A stretch of DNA of 64,000 nucleotides from Marinobacterium_E sp035458585 (GTDB taxonomy: Bacteria > Pseudomonadota > Gammaproteobacteria > Pseudomonadales > Balneatricaceae): assembly GCA_035458585.1 (NCBI GenBank), contig DATHZN010000087.1, positions 19,139 through 83,138 of the forward strand, read 5' to 3'. Positions 50,953-59,079 of this stretch are shown here, piece after piece. The first letter of the stretch is position 1, and the number at the start of each line of letters is the position of its first letter. The translations under genes were made by a program, and so were the position numbers. The notes under the pieces are model-generated. The model saw nothing but the letters and a program-made list of their open reading frames with translations. It ran no database searches and was not told the origin of the DNA.

Positions 50953-51978
50953 TCACTCCTTTCCCTGTGGTCCCATACGCACGCCCTTGTGCCCAAATGC
51001 GCGTGGCTGGGTGTATTGATCGATCATCGGGGCGGCTAAGTTAAGCACAAGTACCGCAAAAGCAACGGCGTCCGGGTAGTTGCCCCAGGTACGGATAACG
51101 AAAACGAGCAGACCAATGCCGGCTCCAAATACCAGTTTCCCTTTGGTGCTGGTTGCTGAAGAGACGGGGTCAGTCGCAATAAAGAATGCGCCAAGCATGG
51201 TTGCACCCAGTGTCAGCTGCGACACCGGATCTAGGTAAGTATCGGGGTCATAGCCGTAGAACATAGCACTGATAACAAACAGGCTTGCCAACATACTAAT
51301 CGGTGTGTGCCAGGTGAACACTTTCAAATAGAGAAGTGCTACTCCGCCAGCGGCCCAGGCCAGCGCAACCCATTGGTAAGCCTGTGCTATAGCGCTCAGG
51401 TTGGAGCCCGGGCTCCAGAGTTCGCTGGTGGTCAAGCCGGCACGATTACGAATCAGGTCTAACGGCGTCGCTCCACTGTAGCCATCAATAGTGCCAGCGG
51501 CGAAGATTGCAGACGTTGTGTCAGCAAGGCTCAAAAGCGTCTCGCCCGGGATAATCCAGGCCGTCATCTGGACTGGAAAAGAGACTAGCAACAAGGCGTA
51601 AGCGACCATCGCGGGGTTGAATGGATTGTTTCCCAGTCCACCATAGACCTGTTTGCCAAAAATAATTGCGACTAACATACCGACAACCGCCACCCAGTAG
51701 GGCGCGGTTGGGGGAAGGGAGACACCCAGTAGCACGGCGGTTACTGCGGCAGAGTAATCTGACAGGAAGAAGCTAATGCTCTGTCGGCGTAGCCAGATCG
51801 CCAGAGCTTCAAACACCAAACCCGAGATCAGGCAGATCAGAACCTGAATTAGACTACCCCAACCAAACAAGTAGGTGAGGGCGGTAATACCCGGTAGCAG
51901 GGCCAGCAACACTTTTTGCATGACCCCGGCCGTACTGTTGTTACGTGTGACGTGAGGTGAGCTGAGTCGTAACGTCAT
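50953..51978 (-). CDS. rnfD: Rnf/Rsx electron-transport complex subunit D
   Basis: 341 aa, NqrB/RnfD family membrane protein with about nine helices. Motifs SSPHVTRNNSTAGVM, the covalent FMN threonine in SGATPLDLI, NPFNPAMVAYALLLVSFP and LGAFFIATDPVSSATSTKGKL are conserved. It starts 3 nt after the rnfC stop. Part of the Rnf ion-translocating module with RnfA, E and G. Confidence 0.95.
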   Translation of the reverse strand: MTLRLSSPHVTRNNSTAGVMQKVLLALLPGITALTYLFGWGSLIQVLICLISGLVFEALAIWLRRQSISFFLSDYSAAVTAVLLGVSLPPTAPYWVAVVGMLVAIIFGKQVYGGLGNNPFNPAMVAYALLLVSFPVQMTAWIIPGETLLSLADTTSAIFAAGTIDGYSGATPLDLIRNRAGLTTSELWSPGSNLSAIAQAYQWVALAWAAGGVALLYLKVFTWHTPISMLASLFVISAMFYGYDPDTYLDPVSQLTLGATMLGAFFIATDPVSSATSTKGKLVFGAGIGLLVFVIRTWGNYPDAVAFAVLVLNLAAPMIDQYTQPRAFGHKGVRMGPQGKE

Positions 51979-51981
51979 GAG

Positions 51982-54105
51982 CTACTCGAACCTCGCTAAT
52001 TGTTGCGCCAATTGTTCGGCAGTTTCACGTTTTTGTGGTAACTCAGCCTCCAGTTGTTCACGCTCTTGGTCTGTCTCGGCCGCTTTGGCGGCACGTTCAG
52101 TTTTCGTCACGGCGGCTTTGGCCAAAGCCGCATCAATTTTTAACTGTTTGAGGTCAATACCTGCGGCGGCCGCTTTAGCCATCTGCTGCTCTTCGGCAGT
52201 ATTCAGTTCAGCCTGAGCAGTGTTCAGTCGAGCCTCAAGTTCGAGGATCTCAGCTGCATCCACTTCGCTCGCTTTGGCCTTCTTTAACTTGGTGCGCATG
52301 ATCGAAACCTGCTGCTTAAGGGCCTTTAAGTCGAGAGTGATTTCCTTTTTTGCGTCCGATTCTGCATCCGATTTTGCAATTTTTTCAGGGCTGGTACTGG
52401 CGTTAACCGCTGCGTCGTACATCGCCTGAGCCTCGTCGGACTTCGTTTTCAGTTCGACGACAGTAGCCTCTAGTTTGTCAATTCCATCCAGCTCTTTTTC
52501 GCGCGCATTTTTGAGTGCCTTTTCGGCCTTGCTTAACTTGGTACGACTGACAGCAGCAGCGACTTTAAGAGATTTAAGTGCAGCATCATCGCTTGCATTA
52601 GATTCGCCGCTCTCCGCTGCCTCGGCCGCAGCCTTCTCTTCAGCCTTCTTTCTGGCTGCCTGAGCAGCTGCAGCCTCGAGAGCGCGCTGTTTGCGCTTCT
52701 CTGCTTTTTCGGCTGCTTCGCGCTCGAGTCGTGCCTGACGCGCTTCGAAACGGGCGCGTGCATGGTCAGCGCGTCGCTGCTCTAGCTCCTCGTTACGGAT
52801 CTCAGATTTGGCGAAACGATAGTACTGCACCAGGGGAATGTTGCTGGGGCAGACGTACGCGCAGGCACCACACTCAATGCAATCAAACAGGTTGTGTTGG
52901 CGTGCCTTCTCGAACTCCTTGCCTTTGGAGAACCAATAGAGCTGTTGGGGTAAGAGTTGTGCTGGGCAGGCCTGCTCGCATAGACCACAACGAATACACG
53001 CTTGTGCCGGTGGCGCAGGGGGCATCTCTTCGATTGTTGTTGCGATCAAACAGTTCGTTGTCTTAATCACTGGAAGATGTGGACTGGTCAATGGAACGCC
53101 CATCATCGGTCCGCCCATGACAAGCTTACTCAGTTTGTCAGGCTCTAGTCCCGCGAACTCAAGGAGTGTGGTGAAGGGGGTTCCGATCAACGCTCGCAGA
53201 TTCTGGGGTTGCTTGAGAGCCGCCCCCGTCAATGTAACGATCCTTGAGATCAGCGGTTGTCCCGTGGTGACTGCCTCATAAATCGCCGCCGTCGTGCCTA
53301 CGTTCTGGCAGACGATACCGACGTCCGCCGGAATCTTACCGCTGGGTACTTCTATATTGGTCAGCAGCTGAATAAGCTGACGCTCACCACCTGAAGGATA
53401 CTTGGTTGGTACGACCTGAATGTCGATCGGTACCCGTGATATTTTGCATGCACTGCTCAGGGCAGCTATCGCTTCCGGCTTGTTGTCCTCAATTCCAATA
53501 AGAATATGATGAGGTTTGAGCAAGTGTGCGATAACTTCTATACCACCCACAATCTCATCGGCGCAGGTGCGCATTAACATGTCATCCGACGTGATATACG
53601 GCTCACACTCTGCAGCGTTTATGATCAGTGTGTTGACGATATGGTCATCACCCAGATGAAGCTTCACGTCCGTCGGGAAGCCTGCTCCGCCCATACCGGC
53701 AATTCCCTTGGAGCGTATAAAATCGATCAACTCATTGGGCGCCAGCTTTTTGTAATCATCCAGCCCCTCATGCTCGCACCAACGCTCCTCGCCATCAGTC
53801 TCAATGACAATACACTCGGCTTCCAGACCTGAGGCGTGTGGCACAGGTTGTTGAGAAATATCGATAACCCGGCCCGAGCTCGGTGCGTGGACTGCCGTCG
53901 AGATTCGACCTATAGGTTCTGCGATTACCTGGCCCTTCAATACAGTGTCGCCAATCTTTACAATCGGGTCAGCAGCCATACCGATGTGTTGCTGGACAGG
54001 AATAATCAGGTGCCTAGGCAAGGGTGCATCAACCAGTGGTGTCTGGGTTGATTGCAGCTTGTTCTCGGGGGGATGTATGCCCCCATGGAAACTATAGACG
54101 GCCAT
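51982..54105 (-). CDS. rnfC: Rnf/Rsx electron-transport complex subunit C
   Basis: 707 aa from the ATG at 54105 (MAVYSFHGGIHPPENK matches the family start; the longer frame upstream runs into rnfB). The N-terminal 430 residues hold the NADH/FMN-binding Nuo51-like domain (GMGGAGFPTDVKLH, SGGERQL) and two [4Fe-4S] sites in CIRCGLCEQACP and CIECGACAYVCP. The C-terminal part (about 450-707) is a long Ala/Lys/Glu-rich coiled coil with three imperfect repeats (see findings). Membrane-associated electron-input subunit. Confidence 0.96.
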   Translation of the reverse strand: MAVYSFHGGIHPPENKLQSTQTPLVDAPLPRHLIIPVQQHIGMAADPIVKIGDTVLKGQVIAEPIGRISTAVHAPSSGRVIDISQQPVPHASGLEAECIVIETDGEERWCEHEGLDDYKKLAPNELIDFIRSKGIAGMGGAGFPTDVKLHLGDDHIVNTLIINAAECEPYITSDDMLMRTCADEIVGGIEVIAHLLKPHHILIGIEDNKPEAIAALSSACKISRVPIDIQVVPTKYPSGGERQLIQLLTNIEVPSGKIPADVGIVCQNVGTTAAIYEAVTTGQPLISRIVTLTGAALKQPQNLRALIGTPFTTLLEFAGLEPDKLSKLVMGGPMMGVPLTSPHLPVIKTTNCLIATTIEEMPPAPPAQACIRCGLCEQACPAQLLPQQLYWFSKGKEFEKARQHNLFDCIECGACAYVCPSNIPLVQYYRFAKSEIRNEELEQRRADHARARFEARQARLEREAAEKAEKRKQRALEAAAAQAARKKAEEKAAAEAAESGESNASDDAALKSLKVAAAVSRTKLSKAEKALKNAREKELDGIDKLEATVVELKTKSDEAQAMYDAAVNASTSPEKIAKSDAESDAKKEITLDLKALKQQVSIMRTKLKKAKASEVDAAEILELEARLNTAQAELNTAEEQQMAKAAAAGIDLKQLKIDAALAKAAVTKTERAAKAAETDQEREQLEAELPQKRETAEQLAQQLARFE

Positions 54106-54106
54106 T

Positions 54107-54697
54107 TTATGCGGTCTCCTCAGACGGCGTAGTACGGTCGGTAGCAATGATCTGCATCGGGCTCGGCGGCGCTGGCCACTTCCAGTTACCAATGGTGGTT
54201 GCAACCGGAATCATGTCAATACAGTCAACTGGGCAAGGCTCAACGCACAGGTCACAACCGGTGCACTCGGATACGATAACTGTATGCATCTGCTTCGCGG
54301 CACCGAGAATGGCATCCACTGGACAGGCCTGGATGCACTTCGTACAGCCGATACACTCATCTTCACGGATGTAAGCTACCTTCCGCACATCTTCGCTGCC
54401 GTGTTCTGCATCAAGCGGAATAGACTCGACGTTTAACAACTCAGCCAGTTGGTCTATGGTCGCCTGGCCACCGGGCGGACATTTATTGATCGCCTCACCG
54501 GCGGCGATAGCCTCAGCGTAGGGACGGCAACCGGGATGACCACACTGTCCACACTGAGTTTGTGGCAGGATTGCGTCAATCTGGTCAACGATTGGGTTGC
54601 CCTCAACTTTGAACCGCACAGATGCATAACCCAACAGCAGGCCAAACACCAAGGCAAGCCCCAGAAGCGCGAGAATTGCGGTGATTACGCTATCCAT
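54107..54697 (-). CDS. rnfB: Rnf/Rsx electron-transport complex subunit B
   Basis: 196 aa from ATG 54697. An N-terminal membrane helix (ILALLGLALVFGLLLGYA) is followed by a cluster-binding region LPQTQCGQCGHPGCRPYAEAI and two ferredoxin-like 4Fe-4S motifs, CIGCTKCIQACP and CTGCDLCVEPCP. It transfers electrons to the rest of the complex. Immediately upstream of rnfC, 1 nt apart; 11 nt after rnfA. Confidence 0.96.
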   Translation of the reverse strand: MDSVITAILALLGLALVFGLLLGYASVRFKVEGNPIVDQIDAILPQTQCGQCGHPGCRPYAEAIAAGEAINKCPPGGQATIDQLAELLNVESIPLDAEHGSEDVRKVAYIREDECIGCTKCIQACPVDAILGAAKQMHTVIVSECTGCDLCVEPCPVDCIDMIPVATTIGNWKWPAPPSPMQIIATDRTTPSEETA

Positions 54698-54708
54698 CGC
54701 CAACCGCC

Positions 54709-55290
54709 TTAAAACTTAACCAGGCCGGCAAAGCCCATGAAAGCCAGTGACATCAGCCCCGCCGTAATCATTCCGATCGCTGCACCTCGAAAGGGTACAG
54801 GCACCTCCGCAATCGCAATGCGTTCACGTATCGCAGAGAATAGAATGAGTGCTAAGGAGAAACCAGCGGCGGCACCAAAGCCATAGCCGATGGATTCAGC
54901 GAAGGAGTTCTGTTTGCGAATGTTAAGAAGAGCAACACCAAGCACAGCGCAGTTGGTGGTAATTAGCGGCAAAAAGATACCCAATACCTTGTAGAGCAGA
55001 GGACTTGTTTTGTGTACCACCATCTCGGTGAACTGAACCACAACAGCAATTACCAGGATAAACGAGACGGTCTGCAGATAGACCAGATCCAGCGGAGCCA
55101 GCAGGTAAGTGTATACCAGATAACTGCAAACGGATGAGAGAGTCAGCACAAACGTCGTTGCGAGTGACATCCCCATCGCGGTTTCGAGCTTGTTGGAAAC
55201 ACCCATAAAGGGGCATAGCCCAAGAAACTGAACCAGTACGAAGTTGTTTACCAGCACGGTACTGATAAGTATCAGCAAAAAATCCGTCAT
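54709..55290 (-). CDS. rnfA: Rnf/Rsx electron-transport complex subunit A
   Basis: 193 aa, six predicted helices, no soluble domain. Motifs NNFVLVQFLGLCPFMGVSNKLETAMGM and LITTNCAVLGVALL mirror those of RnfE, its inverted-topology paralogue. Together they form the core of the ion channel. First gene of the operon, with an AAGGG Shine-Dalgarno near the ATG and a candidate promoter at 55326-55355. Confidence 0.97.
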   Translation of the reverse strand: MTDFLLILISTVLVNNFVLVQFLGLCPFMGVSNKLETAMGMSLATTFVLTLSSVCSYLVYTYLLAPLDLVYLQTVSFILVIAVVVQFTEMVVHKTSPLLYKVLGIFLPLITTNCAVLGVALLNIRKQNSFAESIGYGFGAAAGFSLALILFSAIRERIAIAEVPVPFRGAAIGMITAGLMSLAFMGFAGLVKF

Positions 55291-55325
55291 TCTGACCCTT
55301 AATCCTACTCTGGATGACAGCGGCT

Positions 55326-55355
55326 ATTGTAACCCAGTAATACGCCCCGTTCCAA
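55326..55355 (-). promoter_or_regulatory. Candidate rnf operon promoter
   Basis: On the minus strand TTGGAA (55355-55350), an 18-bp spacer and TACAAT (55331-55326). It overlaps a hairpin (55343-55366, CGCTCCGTTC/GAACGGGGCG, one G-U pair) that probably ends cysN transcription. Confidence 0.5.
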
Positions 55356-55393
55356 AGAACGGAGCGCGCTATTTCCCTGTTTTTTAAGGGGCT

Positions 55394-57049
55394 TTAGATA
55401 ATCTGGCACCGCTCCAGCGCATCGATTATCAGTTCTACGCGGTGCGCCGTTTCTAGCCGTGCGTTTACATACAGGTCGGCGTTTTGATCTGCTGACGCCA
55501 CCCAATCAGCCTCATTGACTTCCCTACTTAGAACAATCAAACCCGCATCGAGCAGTGGAGCATAGTGCTCTGGCTGTGCAATAACAGCTAAGCGGCCCCG
55601 ATCAAACAGAGCACGCTCCAGTGTGAATAACAGATCGGCGTCGGCACCGGGTAGGGCAATCACTTTTGCCTGCTGACCAAGACGCGCAGCTCGCTGGGCA
55701 GACGTCACAGCGGATTCGGTATGAAGTTGAATGCCTTCTCCAGAGGCCTCGGCCAGAGTGACCATACCGGCCGCGACTGTGCCATTGGTCAGTCTGTCTA
55801 TCAGGATAAATGCTCCAGTTTGGCGCAAGCGTTGGTAGTCATCGACCACAACGGGGGACTCAACGCTGATTTCAACCTCAGCAATCTCATTCAGCACAAG
55901 TGCGTTGCTAGGAGATCGCTCTAGGGTGTTCACGTCGATACGCTGGTGGATGCGGTTCACCACCGCGGTCGTGCTGCTGCTAGCTAGCTTGAGCGCATAA
56001 GAGCGACCGGTTACTAGTGGCTGATCGCTCATCCAAACAAGGTGGGCGTTGAAGTTGCGCTGGGGCACTAGATGCTGATCGGCATGCACCAGCATATCGC
56101 CGCGCGATATATCAATTTCGTCTTCTAAGGTAAGCGTTACGGACTGCTGAGCGTATGCGCTGGTGAGGTTTCCATCCCAGGTGACAATCTGTTTAACACG
56201 GCTGCGCTTGCCCGATGGGAGCACCTGGACCTCATCTCCGACGCTCAGCGTGCCACTGGCGATAGTGCCGGCATAGCCGCGGAAGTCAAGATGTGGGCGG
56301 TTGACATACTGCACTGGGAATCGCAGGGGTTCATCACGGCTGTCTCGATTAATCTTGATAGTCTCAAGCTGCGCCAACAGGGGGGTTCCCCGATACCATT
56401 TCATCTGCTCTGAAGGGGCAACCACATTGTCACCCTTGAGTGCTGAGAGCGGCACAAAGTGTAGATCACTGAGATCAAGAGACCTGGCGAAATCGAGATA
56501 CTCTTCGCGGATCTGATTGAAACGTGCTTCGGAGTAGCCCACCAGATCCATCTTGTTGATCGCGATCACGGTATGTTTAATGCCAAGCAGCGAAACGATA
56601 AAACTGTGGCGGCGCGTCTGAGTTTGCACGCCGTGGCGCGCATCGATCAAAATGATTGCTAAATCCGCCGTGGAGGCACCGGTCGCCATGTTACGTGTGT
56701 ACTGCTCGTGTCCGGGGGTGTCGGCAATGATGAACTTGCGGTTGGTTGTCGAGAAGTACCGGTAGGCGACGTCAATGGTGATCCCCTGTTCACGCTCAGC
56801 CTGCAGACCATCCACTAGCAGGGCAAGGTCAATATCATCTCCTGTTGTACCGACTCGCTTTGAATCGTTGCGTACAGCGGCCAGTTGATCTTCATAGATC
56901 ATCTTTGAGTCGTGCAGTAGCCGACCAATTAAAGTCGATTTTCCATCGTCCACGCTGCCGCAGGTAATGAATCGAAGTAGCTCTTTGTTCTCATGAAGTG
57001 CCAGATAGCCCTCAATGTCTCGGGCGATCAGATCCTGTTCCTGGTTCAT
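55394..57049 (-). CDS. cysN: Sulfate adenylyltransferase subunit 1 with degenerate APS-kinase-like tail
   Basis: 551 aa. GTPase motifs: P-loop GSVDDGKST (about 32-40), DTPGHEQY and NKMDLV. Domains 2 and 3 follow the EF-Tu layout to about residue 440. The remaining ~110 residues resemble a shortened CysC domain (ALERALFDRGRLAVI and LDAGLIVLSREV recall CysC's ALER-LFDRG and AGLIV), but the APS-kinase P-loop GxxGxGKS is replaced by ALPGADAD, so it should not phosphorylate APS. With CysD it makes APS from ATP and sulfate, driven by GTP. Follows cysD on the same strand, 68 bp apart. Confidence 0.92.
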   Translation of the reverse strand: MNQEQDLIARDIEGYLALHENKELLRFITCGSVDDGKSTLIGRLLHDSKMIYEDQLAAVRNDSKRVGTTGDDIDLALLVDGLQAEREQGITIDVAYRYFSTTNRKFIIADTPGHEQYTRNMATGASTADLAIILIDARHGVQTQTRRHSFIVSLLGIKHTVIAINKMDLVGYSEARFNQIREEYLDFARSLDLSDLHFVPLSALKGDNVVAPSEQMKWYRGTPLLAQLETIKINRDSRDEPLRFPVQYVNRPHLDFRGYAGTIASGTLSVGDEVQVLPSGKRSRVKQIVTWDGNLTSAYAQQSVTLTLEDEIDISRGDMLVHADQHLVPQRNFNAHLVWMSDQPLVTGRSYALKLASSSTTAVVNRIHQRIDVNTLERSPSNALVLNEIAEVEISVESPVVVDDYQRLRQTGAFILIDRLTNGTVAAGMVTLAEASGEGIQLHTESAVTSAQRAARLGQQAKVIALPGADADLLFTLERALFDRGRLAVIAQPEHYAPLLDAGLIVLSREVNEADWVASADQNADLYVNARLETAHRVELIIDALERCQII

Positions 57050-57117
57050 GTTTGTTACTCTTTAGTCTCTACTCTGCGTCGGCGACGACGCTCAAGGGAA
57101 TCTGTTCTACCGTTCGA

Positions 57118-58035
57118 TTAGAAGTAGCCTTCTATCTTCTTTTGCTCCATCGAGCCGGAGCTATCGTGATCTATTGCCCGGCCCTGTCGTTCAGAGGTCG
57201 TTGCCAGCAACATCTCCTGAATAATTTCAGGCAGTGTATCTGCATCGGACTCAACTGCTCCGGTGAGCGGGTAGCATCCTAGCGTACGGAACCGAATTGA
57301 GCGCTGCTGTGGCTTCTCGCCTGGATTCAGCGGTAAGCGCTCATCGTCAACCATAATTAACATGCCATCTCGCTCTACGACAGGGCGTACCTTGGAGAGG
57401 TAAAGTGGAACAATAGGTATCTGCTCCAAGTATATGTATTGCCAAATATCAAGTTCAGTCCAGTTACTCAGTGGGAAGACGCGAATTGACTCTCCCTGAT
57501 CGACCTCTGTGTTATAGATATTCCACAATTCAGGGCGCTGATTTTTGGGGTCCCAGCGGTGGTGCTTATCGCGGAACGAGAAGACACGCTCTTTAGCACG
57601 TGAGCGCTCTTCATCTCGACGTGCCCCGCCAAAAGCAGCATCAAACTTGTACTTATTCAAGGCCTGTTTAAGTGCCTGAGTTTTCATGATATCGGTGTGT
57701 TTGGACGAGCCATGTGTGAATGGACCTACACCCATATCAACACCCTCCTGGTTGATATGCACCAGTAGTTCCATACCTGCCTCTTCAGCCATACGATCGC
57801 GGAAACTGATCATCTCTTTAAACTTCCATGTGGTGTCTACATGGAGCAGCGGAAAAGGGGGTTTCCCCGGATAAAAGGCCTTGCGCGCCAGATGTAACAT
57901 GACGGATGAGTCTTTACCGATCGAGTAGAGCATTACAGGGTTATCAAAGCTCGCCGCTACCTCTCGGATAACATGAATTGACTCAGCTTCGAGCTTTTTC
58001 AAGTGTGTCAGGCGATGTTCGCTTGGCTGGTGCAT
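57118..58035 (-). CDS. cysD: Sulfate adenylyltransferase subunit 2
   Basis: 305 aa from ATG 58035; the longer in-frame start adds 14 residues that no CysD has. The start MHQPSEHRLTHLKKLEAESIHVIREV matches CysD. The ATP-pyrophosphatase P-loop is YSIGKDSSVMLHLARKAF. FGGARRDEERSRAKERVFSF is a conserved ATP-sulfurylase block. It is the catalytic subunit making APS, activated by GTP hydrolysis on CysN. Divergent from the TauE-like gene across a promoter region with four GTTATAA repeats. Confidence 0.95.
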   Translation of the reverse strand: MHQPSEHRLTHLKKLEAESIHVIREVAASFDNPVMLYSIGKDSSVMLHLARKAFYPGKPPFPLLHVDTTWKFKEMISFRDRMAEEAGMELLVHINQEGVDMGVGPFTHGSSKHTDIMKTQALKQALNKYKFDAAFGGARRDEERSRAKERVFSFRDKHHRWDPKNQRPELWNIYNTEVDQGESIRVFPLSNWTELDIWQYIYLEQIPIVPLYLSKVRPVVERDGMLIMVDDERLPLNPGEKPQQRSIRFRTLGCYPLTGAVESDADTLPEIIQEMLLATTSERQGRAIDHDSSGSMEQKKIEGYF

Positions 58036-58085
58036 GCTAGACCTCTGGGTATCTATATAACTTTCGGCAATTATCATTATTAATC

Positions 58086-58213
58086 GTTATAAGTAAAAAG
58101 AATATTTAAACCTTTGCTTAGTATTTTTTAGTTATAAAAGCGAATGATTAAGTGAGTTTCTATATATTCGATAAGGTTATAAATAAACAGGCAAATATTA
58201 TTTCAGGTTATAA
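58086..58213. promoter_or_regulatory. Sulfate-assimilation divergent promoter with four GTTATAA repeats
   Basis: GTTATAA occurs on the plus strand at 58086, 58131, 58176 and 58207, i.e. spaced 45, 45 and 31 bp. They lie in an AT-rich 216-bp region between cysD (minus) and the TauE-cysI operon (plus). Regular spacing near whole helical turns suggests binding by a multimeric regulator; CysB is the natural candidate but I cannot verify its motif here. Confidence 0.5.
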
Positions 58214-58251
58214 CGGCAACTATTTAATATGCGTTTAAGGAATAGCGTGGT

Positions 58252-59058
58252 GTGCCATCGTGGGGTGCAAAATTGGAACTGGGTTACGCACTTGCCGGAT
58301 TGGTGGTCGGATTTATCGTAGGTATGACCGGTATTGGAGGCGGCGCGTTGATGACGCCTATCCTGATACTCGGATTTGGCATACCACCGATTATTGCGGT
58401 CAGCACAGACTTACTATACGCCGCGATTACCAAGTGTGGCGGTATTTTCAATTATGCTCGCAGGCAATTGGTTCACTACAAAATTGTCGGCCTGTTATTA
58501 GCGGGTAGTCTGCCAAGCTCACTGATGACCTTGGCAGTGCTCAGCGGAGTAGAGGCTGCAGATGTAATTGAACAGCTGATGAACCTTACTCTTGGTGTGT
58601 CATTGGTTCTGACGTCGGTTGCAGTTTTCATGCGTCAGTCTGTTTGCCGTTGGGCCCAGCAGCTGTCTGAAACTCAGCTCGGTGGTCGCCTGAAACAAGT
58701 GAGGCCGACGGCGACGTTAGTTGCCGGCGGGATTCTGGGTGTGTTGGTTACGCTGTCGTCGGTTGGTGCCGGTGCCCTTGGTACAGCGGTGCTGATTCTG
58801 CTCTATCCGCGGCTGTCGATGCCTGCGATTGTCGGTACCGATCTGTTGCACGCGGTGCTGCTGACGGCGGTTGCCGGGGCGGGCCATTACCAGATGGGTA
58901 GCGTCGATACAGCCTTGTTACTGAGCCTAATTACAGGGTCTTTGCCGGGTGTGTTTGCCGGTAGTTATTTGGGAAGCCGCTTGTCGCCACGTGTGATGCA
59001 GCCGCTGATGGGAAGTTTATTGATGGCGATTGGTCTGCGATTTGTGTTGGCCAGTTAG
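58252..59058 (+). CDS. TauE/SafE-family sulfite/anion exporter
   Basis: 268 aa, about eight transmembrane helices. The first half has GLVVGFIVGMTGIGGGALMTPILI, the family hallmark (GxxxGxxGIGGG), and the second half shows a related VTLSSVGAGALGTAVLIL. GTG at 58252 with AAGGA nearby; a TTG at 58273 is an alternative. The family transports sulfite, sulfoacetate or related anions. Position ahead of cysI suggests export of excess sulfite or import of a sulfur anion. Confidence 0.88.
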   Translation: MPSWGAKLELGYALAGLVVGFIVGMTGIGGGALMTPILILGFGIPPIIAVSTDLLYAAITKCGGIFNYARRQLVHYKIVGLLLAGSLPSSLMTLAVLSGVEAADVIEQLMNLTLGVSLVLTSVAVFMRQSVCRWAQQLSETQLGGRLKQVRPTATLVAGGILGVLVTLSSVGAGALGTAVLILLYPRLSMPAIVGTDLLHAVLLTAVAGAGHYQMGSVDTALLLSLITGSLPGVFAGSYLGSRLSPRVMQPLMGSLLMAIGLRFVLAS

Positions 59059-59079
59059 ACCAGAGGGTGAGGCAAAACT

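Noticed and set aside
54106..54204. N-terminal extension of rnfC
   Set aside because: Overlaps rnfB; the family start MAVYSFHGG is at 54105.
58036..58077. 14-residue N-terminal extension of cysD
   Set aside because: CysD family starts at the second ATG, which has AGAGG upstream.
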